Below, piece after piece: positions 51,548 through 61,597 of a stretch of 64,000 nt of DNA. Within the stretch, counting starts at the first letter, position 1, and each line of letters begins with the position of its first letter. A program made the position numbers and the translations under genes. A model generated the notes under the pieces. That model worked only from the letters and a program-made list of their open reading frames with translations. It was not told the DNA's origin and made no database searches. Source of the stretch: Kitasatospora cinereorecta (GTDB lineage: Bacteria; Actinomycetota; Actinomycetes; Streptomycetales; Streptomycetaceae); NCBI RefSeq assembly GCF_024172095.1, contig NZ_JAMZDX010000001.1, positions 834,001 through 898,000 on the forward strand. Reading direction: 5' to 3'.

Positions 51548-54500
51548 GTGCGCGCCCCATTCACCGTCCTCGGTGTCGCCCTGGCCCTGCTCGTGCCCGC
51601 CGCCCCGGTGGCCGCCTCACCGCTCGCCCCACGGCCCGCCCGCGGGACGGCCACCACCGTCCTGCTGGAGCTGGACACCGAGGCCGCCGCACCCGCGTGG
51701 CAGCGGGCCGGGGCCGAGGCCCGGCGGGCCAGGCGCTCGCCGGAGGCGGTCCGCCGCGAGGCGGCCCGGGCCGGCGCCGAGCAGCGGGTCCGCGCCGACC
51801 GGGCGATCGACCGGATCGACGCGGCGGTGCGCCGTGCGGTGCCGGGTGCCGTCCCGGTCTACCGCACCCGCACGCTGACCACCGGCCTCGCCCTGCGGGT
51901 GAGGCCCGCCGACCTGCCCCGGCTGGGCACCCTGCCGGGAGTGCGGGCGGTCCACCCGGTGGTGCTCAAGACCCGCTCCAACGCCTACTCGGTGCCGCTC
52001 ACCGGCGCCCCCGCGGTCTGGTCCGGCCTGCCCGGCACCACCGGTGAGGGCGTCCGGATCGGCATCGTCGACTCCGGCATCGACTACACCCACGCCGACT
52101 TCGGCGGCCCCGGCACCGAGGCCGCCTTCCAGGCCGTGGACGGCGCCGCGCCCGCCCCGGCGGCCCTGTTCCCGAACGCCAAGGTGATCGGCGGCCAGGA
52201 CCTGGTCGGCGACGCGTACGACCCGAGCCCGTCCGCCGCCGAGGACCGGCACACCCCGCACCCCGACGCCAACCCGATCGACTGCGCGCTGAACGGCCAC
52301 GGCACCCACGTCGCCGGCACCGCGGCCGGCTACGGCGTCACCGCCGGCGGCGCCACCTACCGCGGCCCGTACCGGCCGGGACTGGATCCGGCCGGGTTCC
52401 GGGTCGGCCCCGGCGCCGCGCCCGGCGCCCAGCTGTACGCGATCCGGGTATTCGGCTGCGAGGGCTCCACCGACCAGCTCGCGCACGCCCTGGACGTCGC
52501 CGCCGACCCGAACGGCGACGGCGACCTCGGCGACCGCCTGGACGTGGTCAACCTCTCCCTCGGCAGCCCCTTCGGCGGCCCCGGGGACGCCGACGCACTG
52601 GCCGCCGACCGGCTCGCCGCACTCGGCACCGTGGTGGTCGCCGCGTCCGGCAACGAGGGCGACGTGTACGCCGTCGGCGGCAGCCCCGGCACCGCCGTCC
52701 GGGCCCTCACCGTGGCCGCCTCCGTCGACCCGCACGGCGACGCCGACGGCATCCGGGTGATCGCGCCCGCCGAGCTGGCCGGCCTGGTCCCGGCCCACTG
52801 GAGCTCCCGCTACCAGGGCTGGTCCAGCCAGGACGTCGCCGGTGAACTCGCCGTGCCGGTCGACCAGGCCGACGGCTGCACCGCCTTCGACACCGCCGAC
52901 ACCGGGCGGCTGCGCGGCAGGATCGCCCTGCTCACCTGGCACACCCGGGAGCCCGACCGGGCCTGCGGCTCCGCCGCCCGGGCCGACCACGCCGCCGACG
53001 CCGGCGCGATCGGCGCGCTCTTCGCCGCCGACGGCGACAGCCTCGGCGAGGTCGCCGGCAACGACCGGATCCCCACCGCGATCCTCGCCCCCGCCGACGG
53101 CGGACGGCTGATCCGGGCGGTCGGCCAGGGGCCGGTCCGGGTCGAACTTTCCACCCCGGGCAACCCGCTGCACGGCTCGGTCGGCCAGGACCAGCCGCAG
53201 CGCGCCGACACCCTGACCGGCTTCACCTCGCGCGGCATCGGGATCGAGGGCCTGGTCAAGCCCGACCTGGCCGCGCCCGGCGAGACCATCTGGTCCGCCA
53301 AGGCCGGCAGCGGCACCGGCGGCATGCGCGAGGACGGCACCTCGATGGCCACCCCGCACGTCGCGGGCCTCGCCGCGCTGGTCCGCGCCGCCCACCCCGA
53401 CTGGAGCGTCGCCGAGGTCAAGGCCGCGCTGATGAACACCACCGGCGACACCTGGCAGGGCGACGGCCACACCGGCCCCCTCTACGGGCCCGAGCGCACC
53501 GGCGCCGGCGAGGTCCGGGTCGACCGGGCGGTGGCCACCCCGGCGGTGGCGATGGACGGCGGCAGCGACGGCGCGGTCGGCGTCTCCTTCGGACCGGTCG
53601 CCGTCACCGGGCCCACGTCACTGCGGCGCGAGGTGGAGGTCCGCAACCTCTCCGACCGCCCGCTCGGCTACACCACCTCCTACCTCCCGGCCACCGAACT
53701 GCCCGGCGCCGCCTTCCGGCTCTCGCCCGCCCGGATCGAGGTCCCGGCCCACGGCAGCGCCCGGGTCACCGTCACCCTGGCCGTCCCCACCGGGCTCCAG
53801 CGCCGCCCCGACCCCACGCTGGACCTGGTCCAGGGCGGCCGGGCCCGCAGCTACCGCGGCGAGCTCTCCGGCCGGCTGCTGCTCACCCCCACCGCCGGCG
53901 GCGACCCCGCGCTGCGGGTGCCGCTGTTCGCCGCCCCGCGGGCCGCCTCCGAGCACACCGTCGTCGGCGGCCCCGAGCCGTACGCCGTCCGCGGCACCGG
54001 AGCGGGCCTGCTCAGCGCCGTCCGGCTCGGCGCCGAGGGCACCCGCTGGCCCGACTGCCCCGGCCGGGACCTGTGCGTCGACGACCCCGCCCAGCGCGCC
54101 GCCAACCTGCGGGCCGTCGGCGCCGCGACCGACGGCCACGGCATGCTCTACCTGGCCGCCGCCCTGTACGCCCCGGCCCCCACCCCGGCCGGCGCCTTCA
54201 GGGTGCGGGCCTCGCTCGACCTGGACGGCGACGGCACCACCGACGCCGTGGTGGCGGCCGACCGGATCAAGGGCAGCGACGTGCTCGTCGCCCGTACCCT
54301 CGACGCCCGCACCGGCGCCGAGCTGGACGTCCAGCCGCTGAACGGGCGCTGGGGCGACACCGACACCGACCTGCTCGACACCGACGCGCTGGTGCTGCCG
54401 GTCCGCCTCGCCGCGCTGCCCGTTCCGCCCACCGCCCCGCGCTACGCCGTGTGGACGGCGGCCGCCTCCACCGACCAGGCCGACGCGCTGGACTCGCTCG

Positions 54501-54703
54501 GCCTCGACGACGGCCGGCCCGTCCTCCCGGTGGACCTCGACCACCCCTCGTCCGACCTGCTCACCCCCACCCGGGCCGGCACCTTCCTGCACCCGGGACC
54601 TGGTCCGCTGCTGCTGATCCACCACCTCGACCCGGACGGCCGCCGGGCGCAGATCGTCCGACCGCGGGCGACGGACCGGGGACCTGACACGGCGTCCGGA
54701 TGA
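51548..54703 (+). CDS. Secreted subtilisin-like serine protease (S8) with PA domain
   Basis: 1051-residue exported subtilase. Signal peptide ends near PVAASP; an inhibitor-like propeptide follows ([20 protein letters not shown]...[15 protein letters not shown]). The triad is Asp175 ([14 protein letters not shown]), His251 ([12 protein letters not shown]) and Ser599 ([12 protein letters not shown]), with the oxyanion Asn in [11 protein letters not shown]. The 350-residue gap between His and Ser holds a protease-associated domain, and a large C-terminal region with beta-sandwich features follows. GTG start with a GGTTGGGGGC stretch. It is unrelated by function to the flanking serA and leuB genes. 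Confidence 0.93.
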   Translation: MRAPFTVLGVALALLVPAAPVAASPLAPRPARGTATTVLLELDTEAAAPAWQRAGAEARRARRSPEAVRREAARAGAEQRVRADRAIDRIDAAVRRAVPGAVPVYRTRTLTTGLALRVRPADLPRLGTLPGVRAVHPVVLKTRSNAYSVPLTGAPAVWSGLPGTTGEGVRIGIVDSGIDYTHADFGGPGTEAAFQAVDGAAPAPAALFPNAKVIGGQDLVGDAYDPSPSAAEDRHTPHPDANPIDCALNGHGTHVAGTAAGYGVTAGGATYRGPYRPGLDPAGFRVGPGAAPGAQLYAIRVFGCEGSTDQLAHALDVAADPNGDGDLGDRLDVVNLSLGSPFGGPGDADALAADRLAALGTVVVAASGNEGDVYAVGGSPGTAVRALTVAASVDPHGDADGIRVIAPAELAGLVPAHWSSRYQGWSSQDVAGELAVPVDQADGCTAFDTADTGRLRGRIALLTWHTREPDRACGSAARADHAADAGAIGALFAADGDSLGEVAGNDRIPTAILAPADGGRLIRAVGQGPVRVELSTPGNPLHGSVGQDQPQRADTLTGFTSRGIGIEGLVKPDLAAPGETIWSAKAGSGTGGMREDGTSMATPHVAGLAALVRAAHPDWSVAEVKAALMNTTGDTWQGDGHTGPLYGPERTGAGEVRVDRAVATPAVAMDGGSDGAVGVSFGPVAVTGPTSLRREVEVRNLSDRPLGYTTSYLPATELPGAAFRLSPARIEVPAHGSARVTVTLAVPTGLQRRPDPTLDLVQGGRARSYRGELSGRLLLTPTAGGDPALRVPLFAAPRAASEHTVVGGPEPYAVRGTGAGLLSAVRLGAEGTRWPDCPGRDLCVDDPAQRAANLRAVGAATDGHGMLYLAAALYAPAPTPAGAFRVRASLDLDGDGTTDAVVAADRIKGSDVLVARTLDARTGAELDVQPLNGRWGDTDTDLLDTDALVLPVRLAALPVPPTAPRYAVWTAAASTDQADALDSLGLDDGRPVLPVDLDHPSSDLLTPTRAGTFLHPGPGPLLLIHHLDPDGRRAQIVRPRATDRGPDTASG

Positions 54704-54750
54704 TGGACGGTGCGTGCTCAGGCCCTGGGACGCGGAGTACTGTCCGAAAT

Positions 54751-55815
54751 ATGTCTCGCACCATTCGTCTCGCAGTGATCCCGGGTGACGGCATCGGCCA
54801 GGAGGTCGTGGCCGAGGGCCTCAAGGTGCTCGGCGCCGCCCTTCCCGCCGACATCAAGCTGGAGACCACCGAGTACGACCTCGGTGCCCGGCTCTACCAC
54901 CGGACCGGCGAGACCCTGCCGGACAGCGTGCTGGAGGAGCTGAAGGGCGCGGACGCGATCCTGCTCGGCGCGATCGGCGACCCGAGCGTCCCGTCCGGCG
55001 TGCTGGAGCGCGGCCTGCTGCTGAAGCTGCGGTTCGCCTTCGACCACCACATCAACCTCCGCCCCGGCAAGCTGTTCCCAGGTGTGAAGTCGCCGCTGGC
55101 CGGCACTGAGATCGACAGCGCGTCTCCGACACGACGACAGATCGACTTCGTGGTGGTCCGCGAGGGTACCGAGGGCCCGTACGTCGGCAACGGCGGCACC
55201 CTGCGCACCGGCACCGAGCACGAGGTGGCCACCGAGGTCAGCCTGAACACCGCGTACGGCATCGAGCGGGTGGTCCGCGACGCGTACCGCCGGGCCTCTG
55301 CCCGTCCGCGCAAGAAGCTCACCCTGGTGCACAAGAACAACGTGCTGGTGCACGCCGGCCACCTGTGGACCCGGATCTTCGAGCAGGTCGGCCGGGAGTT
55401 CCCCGAGGTCACCACCGACTACCTGCACGTCGACGCGGCGACGATCTTCTTCGTCACCCAGCCCGAGCGCTTCGACGTGATCGTCACCGACAACCTGTTC
55501 GGCGACATCCTGACCGACCTCGCCGCGGCCGTCACCGGCGGCATCGGCCTGGCCGCGTCCGGCAACATCAACCCGAGCGGCGAGTTCCCGTCGATGTTCG
55601 AGCCGGTGCACGGCTCCGCCCCGGACATCGCCGGCCAGGGCAAGGCCGACCCGACCGCCACCGTGCTGTCGGTCGCCATGCTGCTGGAGCACCTCGGCTT
55701 CACCGCCGAGGCGGCGCAGGTCGAGGCGGCGGTCGCGGCCGACCTCACCGAGCGCAGCGGCGCCCGGTCCACCTCGCAGGTCGGCGACGCGCTCGCCGCC
55801 CGAGTATCCGGCTGA
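54751..55815 (+). CDS. leuB: 3-isopropylmalate dehydrogenase
   Basis: 354-residue NAD-dependent oxidative decarboxylase of leucine synthesis. It starts [20 protein letters not shown]. Substrate and metal residues appear in [48 protein letters not shown] and [19 protein letters not shown]. The ribosome site (GGAG about 14 bases upstream) is weak. Its closest pathway neighbour is ilvE. Confidence 0.96.
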   Translation: MSRTIRLAVIPGDGIGQEVVAEGLKVLGAALPADIKLETTEYDLGARLYHRTGETLPDSVLEELKGADAILLGAIGDPSVPSGVLERGLLLKLRFAFDHHINLRPGKLFPGVKSPLAGTEIDSASPTRRQIDFVVVREGTEGPYVGNGGTLRTGTEHEVATEVSLNTAYGIERVVRDAYRRASARPRKKLTLVHKNNVLVHAGHLWTRIFEQVGREFPEVTTDYLHVDAATIFFVTQPERFDVIVTDNLFGDILTDLAAAVTGGIGLAASGNINPSGEFPSMFEPVHGSAPDIAGQGKADPTATVLSVAMLLEHLGFTAEAAQVEAAVAADLTERSGARSTSQVGDALAARVSG

Positions 55816-55880
55816 CCGGCCGGAGCCCCAATCCGGCCGGCGGGCCGGTTCATATCGCGCACAGCCACTCCCGGCTGTTC

Positions 55881-55922
55881 GGCACGGCCCTCTGGATGCG
55901 AGTATCGACAGTGGGCCGTGCC
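55881..55922 (+). promoter_or_regulatory. Hairpin between leuB and ilvE
   Basis: GGCACGGCCC and GGGCCGTGCC form a perfect 10-bp stem around a 22-base loop containing AGTATCGACA. It may terminate leuB or shape the ilvE leader. Confidence 0.45.
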
Positions 55923-55985
55923 GTCGTGCGTTCGATCAGTGACGGAGGCGGCCCAGCCCAACCCCACGGTGAAGGACAGACAGTC

Positions 55986-57098
55986 ATGAGTACGCCCACC
56001 CAGGCGCCCATCACGTTCGACCTCAAGCCCTCCGCGCACCCGCTGTCCGACGCGGAGCGCGAGGCCCGGCTGGCCAACCCCGGTTTCGGCCGCGTCTTCA
56101 CCGACCACATGGTCACCATCCGGTGGACCGAGGGCCTGGGCTGGCACGACGCCCAGCTGACCCCGTACGCGCCGCTGGAGATCGACCCGGCCAACATGAC
56201 GCTGCACTACGGCCAGGCGATCTTCGAGGGCCTGAAGGCCTACCGGCAGACGGACGGCTCCATCGCCACCTTCCGCCCCGAGGCCAACGCGGCCCGCTTC
56301 CAGGCCTCGGCCCGCCGGCTGGCCATGCCGGAGCTGCCGGTCGAGACCTTCGTCGAGGCGGTCGAGCTGCTGGTCGAGCAGGAGCAGAGCTGGGTGCCGA
56401 ACCAGGCCGAGCAGAGCCTCTACCTGCGGCCGTTCATGTTCGCCACCGAGGTCGGCCTGGGCGTCCGCCCGGCGAACTCCTACCTCTTCATGATCATTGC
56501 CTCGCCGGCCGGCGCGTACTTCCCCGGCGGCGTGAAGCCGGTCTCCGTCTGGCTCTCCGAGGACTACGTCCGCGCCGCGCCGGGCGGCACCGGCGCCGCC
56601 AAGTGCGCGGGCAACTACGCCGCCTCGCTGGTCGCCCAGGCCGAGGCCGCCCAGAAGGGCTGCGACCAGGTCGTCTGGCTCGACGCCGCCGAGCACCGGT
56701 GGATCGAGGAGATGGGCGGCATGAACCTGTACTTCGTGTTCGGCGAGGGCGCCGACGCGAAGATCGTCACCCCCGAGCTGTCCGGCGCCCTGCTGCCGGG
56801 CATCACCCGTGACTCGCTGCTCCAGCTCGCCGCCGACCTCGGCTACGCGGTCGAGGAGCGGAAGATCTCCACCGAGGAGTGGAAGCAGGGCAACGCGGAC
56901 GGGACCCTGACCGAGGTCTTCGCCTGCGGCACCGCCGCCGTGATCACCCCGGTCGGCTCGGTCAAGTCCCGCGGCGGCGACTGGACGGTCGGCACCGGCG
57001 AGCCCGGCCCGATCACCATGGAGCTGCGCAAGGCCCTGCTCGCCATCCAGGGCGGCCAGGCGCCGGACACCCACAACTGGCTGCACAAGATCGTCTGA
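55986..57098 (+). CDS. ilvE: Branched-chain amino acid aminotransferase
   Basis: 370-residue fold-type IV PLP enzyme that aminates the keto acids of Val, Leu and Ile. The PLP lysine is in [39 protein letters not shown] and [10 protein letters not shown] are family blocks. AAGGACAGACAGTC precedes the ATG. Completes the set of branched-chain genes in this window except the dehydratase ilvD and leuA/leuCD. Confidence 0.96.
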   Translation: MSTPTQAPITFDLKPSAHPLSDAEREARLANPGFGRVFTDHMVTIRWTEGLGWHDAQLTPYAPLEIDPANMTLHYGQAIFEGLKAYRQTDGSIATFRPEANAARFQASARRLAMPELPVETFVEAVELLVEQEQSWVPNQAEQSLYLRPFMFATEVGLGVRPANSYLFMIIASPAGAYFPGGVKPVSVWLSEDYVRAAPGGTGAAKCAGNYAASLVAQAEAAQKGCDQVVWLDAAEHRWIEEMGGMNLYFVFGEGADAKIVTPELSGALLPGITRDSLLQLAADLGYAVEERKISTEEWKQGNADGTLTEVFACGTAAVITPVGSVKSRGGDWTVGTGEPGPITMELRKALLAIQGGQAPDTHNWLHKIV

Positions 57099-57192
57099 CC
57101 CGGGCCCGGGCGTCCCGCCCCGACGGGACGCCCGCCCTCGGTAACCTCGAAGCGTTCCGCTCGTTGAGCCGTACGGATCGGAAGGAGGGGCC

Positions 57193-57759
57193 GTGACCGC
57201 CGCAACCCACGACTGGACCGCGTCCTGGCGCAGCCCGGAAGAGGAACTCCTCGACGCCTTCCTGGCCCTGGACACCCCGGAGGGGTTCAAGGCCGAGCTC
57301 ATCGAGGGGGAGATCGTCGTGACGCCACCGCCGGACGGTGACCACGAGACCGCGATCGGCCGGATCGTCAAGCAGGTCTTCCGGCAGTGCCCGGCGGACC
57401 TCGACTTCGCTCCGGGCAAGGGCCTGATCGTGCCGGACGGCCGCTACATCCCGGACGGCACCTTCACGGTGGCCGACGCGATGCTGGGGAAGGAGTCCTG
57501 GTCCTCGCCGGACGGCGTGGTGATGGTCATGGAGGTCACCTCCAGCCGCCCGGGCAAGGACCGCGAGGCCAAGCGCAGGGGCTACGCGGAGGCCGGGATC
57601 CCGCTGTACCTGCTGGTGGACCGCCAGCGCGACGAGATCGTGCTGTACAGCCACCCGCGGGTCGGGGACTACGCGGCGACCAACGCCGTGCCGGTGGGCG
57701 ACCCGCTGCCGCTTCCCGAGCCGTTCGACTTCGAGCTGTCGACCGACCGGCTGACCTGA
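57193..57759 (+). CDS. Uma2-family (DUF820) putative endonuclease
   Basis: 188-residue protein of the Uma2 family, which has a PD-(D/E)xK nuclease-like fold but no settled function. Family features: FKAELIEGEIVVTPPPDGDH, YIPDGTFTV and VVMVMEVTSSRPGKDREAKR, where Asp, Glu and Lys could form the catalytic set. GGAGGGG precedes the GTG closely. Many paralogues occur in Streptomyces. It sits alone between ilvE and the cimA leader. Confidence 0.88.
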   Translation: MTAATHDWTASWRSPEEELLDAFLALDTPEGFKAELIEGEIVVTPPPDGDHETAIGRIVKQVFRQCPADLDFAPGKGLIVPDGRYIPDGTFTVADAMLGKESWSSPDGVVMVMEVTSSRPGKDREAKRRGYAEAGIPLYLLVDRQRDEIVLYSHPRVGDYAATNAVPVGDPLPLPEPFDFELSTDRLT

Positions 57760-57800
57760 GGCGTTTCGGATCGCGAGACGCCCGGGCCGGGATTCGGAAC

Positions 57801-57869
57801 GTGTGCCAGACTGCCGACGTGTCCTCGCTCGCGCTCATTATTGGCAGCAGGCGCGCCGGTCCGCAGTGA
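57801..57869 (+). CDS. cimA leader peptide (Leu-Ala-Leu-Ile-Ile)
   Basis: A short frame ending SSLALIIGSRRAGPQ, just upstream of a terminator and cimA. Start is GTG at 57801 or 57819; neither has a strong ribosome site. Two Leu and two consecutive Ile codons (ATT, rare in this genome) suit an isoleucine- and leucine-responsive attenuator for citramalate synthase. The ATT choice over ATC may make stalling more sensitive. Confidence 0.72.
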   Translation: MCQTADVSSLALIIGSRRAGPQ

Positions 57870-57926
57870 CCGTTCCGCAGCACCACCCCGACCGCGGAGC
57901 GACCACCAGCGTCCAGACCCGCGCGC

Positions 57927-57960
57927 AGACCTCTCGCACCCGCGAGGGGTCTTTTGTTTT
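57927..57960 (+). terminator. cimA attenuator terminator
   Basis: An 11-bp stem, AGACCTCTCGC with GCGAGGGGTCT (one G-U pair), a 4-base loop and a TTTTGTTTT tail, 57 bases after the leader stop and 133 bases before cimA. Confidence 0.88.
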
Positions 57961-58093
57961 GGCCCATGACCGGTCCGTTCCCCCACAAGGGGAGCGGGGA
58001 CACCTGGGCCGCGCGCGGGATGCTGGACAGTGGAGCCGGATTCCCACGATCCCGGCATCAGCAGTACCTCCACCGAACGGAGAACCCAGGGCC

Positions 58094-59704
58094 ATGACCG
58101 AGGCCAGCAGCCGACCCCATGACAGCTTCCACGTGTTCGACACCACGCTGCGCGACGGCGCGCAGCGCGAGGGCATCAACCTCACCGTCGCCGACAAGCT
58201 GACCATCGCCCGTCACCTGGACGAGTTCGGCGTCGGCTTCATCGAGGGCGGCTGGCCCGGCGCCAACCCCCGGGACACCGAGTTCTTCGCCCGCGCCGCC
58301 GCGGAGCTGGAGCTGACCCACGCCCAGCTGGTCGCCTTCGGCGCCACCCGCCGGGCCGGCGGCAAGGCCGCCGAGGACCCGCAGCTGGCCGCCCTGGTCT
58401 CCTCGGGCGCCCCGGTGGTCACCCTGGTGGCCAAGTCGCACGACCGCCACGTGGAGCTCGCCCTGCGCACCACGCTGGAGGAGAACCTGGAGATGGTCCG
58501 GGACAGCGTGGAGTTCCTGCGCTCCCAGGGCCGCCGGGTGTTCATCGACTGCGAGCACTTCTTCGACGGGTACAAGGCCAACCCCGACTACGCGGTCGCC
58601 GTGGTGCGCACCGCCCACCAGGCCGGCGCCGACGTGGTGGTGCTCTGCGACACCAACGGCGGCATGCTGCCCGCCGGGGTGCACACCGTCGTGGCGGACG
58701 TGCTGGCGCGCACCGGGGCCCGGCTCGGCATCCACGCCCAGGACGACACCGGCTGCGCGGTGGCCAACACCCTGGCCGCGGTGGACGCGGGCGCCACCCA
58801 CGTGCAGTGCACCGCCAACGGCTACGGCGAGCGGGTGGGCAACGCCAACCTCTTCCCGGTGGTGGGCGCACTGGAGATCAAGTACGACCGCCGGGTGCTG
58901 CCGGCCGGCAGCCTGGCGGAGATGACCCGGATCTCGCACGCCATCGCCGAGGTGGTCAACCTGGCGCCCTCCACTCATCAGCCGTACGTCGGCTTCTCGG
59001 CGTTCGCCCACAAGGCCGGGCTGCACGCCTCCGCCATCAAGGTGGACCCGGACCTGTACCAGCACATCGACCCGGAGCTGGTCGGCAACACCATGCGGAT
59101 GCTGGTGTCCGACATGGCCGGGCGGGCCTCGATCGAGCTCAAGGGCAAGGAGCTGGGATACGACCTCTCCGCCGACCGCGACCTGGTCGGCCGGGTGGTG
59201 GCCAAGGTCAAGGAGCAGGAGAACGCCGGCTACACCTACGAGGCGGCCGACGCCTCGTTCGAGCTGCTGCTGCGCGACGAGGTGAAGGGCCGTCGGGAGC
59301 GCTTCTTCACGCTGGAGTCCTGGCGGACCATCAGCGAGCAGGGCCCGGACGGCACCGCGGGCAACGAGGCCACCGTGAAGCTGTGGGCCAAGGGCGAGCG
59401 GAGGATCGCCACGGGGGAGGGCAACGGTCCGGTCGACGCCCTCGACCGGGCGCTGCGGACGGCGCTGGAGCGGATCTACCCGCAGCTGGCCGCGCTGGAG
59501 CTGGTCGACTACAAGGTCCGCATCCTGGAGGGCCAGCACGGCACCGGGTCGAAGACCCGGGTGCTGATCGAGTCCGGTGACGGCACGGCCACCTGGTCGA
59601 CGGTCGGCGTGGCCGACAACGTGATCGCGGCGTCCTGGCGGGCCCTGGAGGACGCCTACACCTACGGCCTGCTGCGGGCCGGGGTGGAGCCCGAGCGGGC
59701 CTGA
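58094..59704 (+). CDS. cimA: Citramalate synthase
   Basis: 536-residue member of the 2-isopropylmalate/citramalate synthase family, condensing pyruvate with acetyl-CoA to (R)-citramalate on the threonine-independent route to isoleucine. Motifs: FDTTLRDGAQREGINLTVAD, GIHAQDDTGCAVAN with metal His, and VQCTANGYGERVGN, plus a C-terminal LeuA allosteric domain (ALERIYPQLAALELVDYKVRIL). Length and sequence fit CimA rather than actinobacterial LeuA. The attenuator with Ile codons upstream supports an isoleucine role. Confidence 0.93.
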   Translation: MTEASSRPHDSFHVFDTTLRDGAQREGINLTVADKLTIARHLDEFGVGFIEGGWPGANPRDTEFFARAAAELELTHAQLVAFGATRRAGGKAAEDPQLAALVSSGAPVVTLVAKSHDRHVELALRTTLEENLEMVRDSVEFLRSQGRRVFIDCEHFFDGYKANPDYAVAVVRTAHQAGADVVVLCDTNGGMLPAGVHTVVADVLARTGARLGIHAQDDTGCAVANTLAAVDAGATHVQCTANGYGERVGNANLFPVVGALEIKYDRRVLPAGSLAEMTRISHAIAEVVNLAPSTHQPYVGFSAFAHKAGLHASAIKVDPDLYQHIDPELVGNTMRMLVSDMAGRASIELKGKELGYDLSADRDLVGRVVAKVKEQENAGYTYEAADASFELLLRDEVKGRRERFFTLESWRTISEQGPDGTAGNEATVKLWAKGERRIATGEGNGPVDALDRALRTALERIYPQLAALELVDYKVRILEGQHGTGSKTRVLIESGDGTATWSTVGVADNVIAASWRALEDAYTYGLLRAGVEPERA

Positions 59705-59752
59705 GCGGGGCCTGCGCGGGCCTCACCGGGGAGATCCCGGAGTAGAAGCGTG

Positions 59753-59784
59753 AAGGGGCGCGAACCGTGAGGTTCGCGCCCCTT
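59753..59784. terminator. Bidirectional terminator between cimA and cvnD
   Basis: A perfect 14-bp stem, AAGGGGCGCGAACC / GGTTCGCGCCCCTT, with a GTGA loop, between two convergent genes. A-rich and T-rich edges let it work on both strands. Confidence 0.85.
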
Positions 59785-59808
59785 CTGGTGTCCCTGATGC
59801 CCCTGTGA

Positions 59809-60393
59809 CTACCGGAGTCGGGCGAGGAGGGCGTGTTCGACGAGGGTGATGAGGGCGCTCTTGGCGCTGTCGCGTCGCCGTGCGTCGAGGGTGATGACGG
59901 GGGTTTCGCTGTTCAGCTGGAGTGCTTCGCGGACTTCTTCGGGGGTGTGGGGCTGGTGTCCGTCGAAGCCGTTGAGGGCGACGACGAAGGGCAGTCCGCT
60001 GTTCTCGAAGTAGTCGAGGGCGGGGAAGCAGTCGGCGAGGCGGCGGGTGTCGACGAGGACGACGGCGCCGATGGCGCCGCGGACGAGGTCGTCCCACATG
60101 AACCAGAAGCGGTCCTGGCCGGGGGTGCCGAAGAGGTAGAGGATGAGGTCTTCGTCGAGGGTGATGCGGCCGAAGTCCATGGCGACCGTGGTGGTGGTCT
60201 TGCCGGAGACGTGGCTGAGGTCGTCGATGCCGGCGGAGGCGCTGGTCATGACGGCTTCGGTGCGCAGCGGGTTGATCTCGGAGACGGCGCCGACGAGGGT
60301 CGTCTTGCCGACGCCGAAGCCGCCTGCGACGACGATCTTCGCGGAGGTGGTGGCGCGGGTGGGGGCGGCCGCGTTAGAGCTTGCGAAGTCCAC
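59809..60393 (-). CDS. cvnD: Conservon GTPase-like protein CvnD
   Basis: 194-residue Ras-like nucleotide-binding protein of the conservon. P-loop VVAGGFGVGKTTLVGAVSEI; switch-like region KTTTTVAMDFGRI; LFGTPGQDRFWFMWDDLVRGA matches G3; ALNGFDG replaces the NKxD motif. GTG at 60393 with AAGGG six bases upstream; its start overlaps the end of cvnC by 20 bases. Leucine is coded almost only by CTC and glutamate mostly by GAA, unlike most neighbours. In conservons, CvnA-D form a membrane complex resembling a G-protein-coupled system. Confidence 0.94.
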   Translation of the reverse strand: MDFASSNAAAPTRATTSAKIVVAGGFGVGKTTLVGAVSEINPLRTEAVMTSASAGIDDLSHVSGKTTTTVAMDFGRITLDEDLILYLFGTPGQDRFWFMWDDLVRGAIGAVVLVDTRRLADCFPALDYFENSGLPFVVALNGFDGHQPHTPEEVREALQLNSETPVITLDARRRDSAKSALITLVEHALLARLR

Positions 60394-61006
60394 TGAGGAC
60401 CCTTTCGAGCAGCGTGACGTCGGGCTGGGTGCCGGATTCGCCGCCGGCAGCGGGCTGATGGATGGCCACGAGACCGGCCTCGGCGAGGTCCGCGACCAGG
60501 ATCCGGGCCACACCCAGCGGAAGGCTGAGCAGGGCGGAGACCTCCGCGACCGACTTCACCTCGGTGCACAGCGTGCAGATCCGCTGGTGCTCGGGCAGCA
60601 GGGTGGCCAGCCGGGCCGGCTCCACACTGGCCGAGACCAGCGCTTCGATGGCCAGTTCGTACCGCGGCCGGGTACGGCCACCGGTCATCGCGAACGGCCG
60701 GATCAGCGGCTCCGCGTCGTGGTCGTCCTCGAACTCCTCGACGTGGCCGGGCTCCTCGTGCCGGTGCGGCAGCCCGTGTTCGGGGAACGCCTCGGGCCCG
60801 GGATAGCTCTGCCCGTACCCCGGGGGCTGCGTGAAGTACCTCGGGTCGGGCTGCTGCTGCGGCACATAGGGCTGCCCGGGGTGTCCCTGGGCGTACTGCG
60901 CGTCGTACGGCTGACCGTGGCCGACGCCGGGGACGCCGAAGGCGTCGTGGCCGGTGCCGAGGTACGGGACGCCGTACTGGCCACTGCCGTGGTCGGGCGG
61001 TGTCAC
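60374..61006 (-). CDS. cvnC: Conservon DUF742 protein CvnC
   Basis: 210-residue protein. The C-terminal DUF742 winged-helix-like domain (RPFAMTGGRTRPRYELAIEALVS...RILVADLAEAGLVAIH) follows a long Gln/Pro/Gly/Tyr-rich disordered N-terminus (GHPGQPYVPQQQPDPRY). GGAGTAGGAACC precedes the GTG. Member of the cvn cluster; presumed to bridge CvnB/CvnD to the sensor CvnA. Confidence 0.93.
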   Translation of the reverse strand: MTPPDHGSGQYGVPYLGTGHDAFGVPGVGHGQPYDAQYAQGHPGQPYVPQQQPDPRYFTQPPGYGQSYPGPEAFPEHGLPHRHEEPGHVEEFEDDHDAEPLIRPFAMTGGRTRPRYELAIEALVSASVEPARLATLLPEHQRICTLCTEVKSVAEVSALLSLPLGVARILVADLAEAGLVAIHQPAAGGESGTQPDVTLLERVLSGLRKL

Positions 61007-61100
61007 GGTTCCTACTCCTCAATGGGTGCGGCGGTGCGGTGCTGGCCGCGGAGCCGGGGAGCGCCGTGGCCGGTGGTGCGAAGGCCGTACAACGCCCGAA

Positions 61101-61126
61101 CCCGAGGCCGTCGAAACGGCCTCGGG
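61101..61126 (-). terminator. Hairpin between cvnB and cvnC
   Basis: A perfect 11-bp stem, CCCGAGGCCGT / ACGGCCTCGGG, with CGAA loop, in the 167-base gap. It may reduce read-through so that cvnC-cvnD are expressed less than cvnA-cvnB, or protect the upstream mRNA. Confidence 0.55.
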
Positions 61127-61173
61127 ACGGGCAATGAGGTCTTTCGAATACCAGGACGGTATCCGACGAACCG

Positions 61174-61587
61174 TCAGTGCAGCAGGCTGCCCTGAAGTTC
61201 CGCTCGAAGAGCGGGGGTGAGAACGGCTCCGGCGCGGTCCACGAGCAGGGCCATTTCGTAGCCGACGAGGCCGATGTCGGAGTCGGGGGAGGCGAGGACG
61301 GCGAGGGCGGAGCCGTCGCTGACCGCCATCAGGAACAGGAAGCCCCGCTCCATCTCGACCACGGTCTGGTTGACCTCGCCGCCCTCGAAGATCCGGCTGG
61401 CGCCGGAGGTGAGGGAGGTGAGGCCGGAGGCGACCGCGGCCAGCTGGTCCGCGCGATCCCGGGGGAAGCCCTCGGACATGCACAGCAGGAGACCGTCGGC
61501 GGAGACCACCACCGTGTGGGACACCCCGGGGGTGTTGTCCACGAAATTGGTGATCAGCCAGTTCAGGTTCTGTGCGGCCTGGCTCAT
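61174..61587 (-). CDS. cvnB: Conservon roadblock/LC7 protein CvnB
   Basis: 137-residue roadblock/LC7-domain protein, related to GTPase regulators such as MglB. The domain spans nearly the whole chain: LNWLITNFVDNTPGVSHTVV, SEGFPRDRADQLAAVASGL and TVVEMERGFLFLMAVSDGS. The ATG gives the usual MSQAAQNL start, but AGGAG is better spaced (7 bases) for a TTG nine bases earlier (61596). The intergenic gap to cvnA is only about 10 bases or none. Confidence 0.94.
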   Translation of the reverse strand: MSQAAQNLNWLITNFVDNTPGVSHTVVVSADGLLLCMSEGFPRDRADQLAAVASGLTSLTSGASRIFEGGEVNQTVVEMERGFLFLMAVSDGSALAVLASPDSDIGLVGYEMALLVDRAGAVLTPALRAELQGSLLH

Positions 61588-61597
61588 CTGACTCAAC

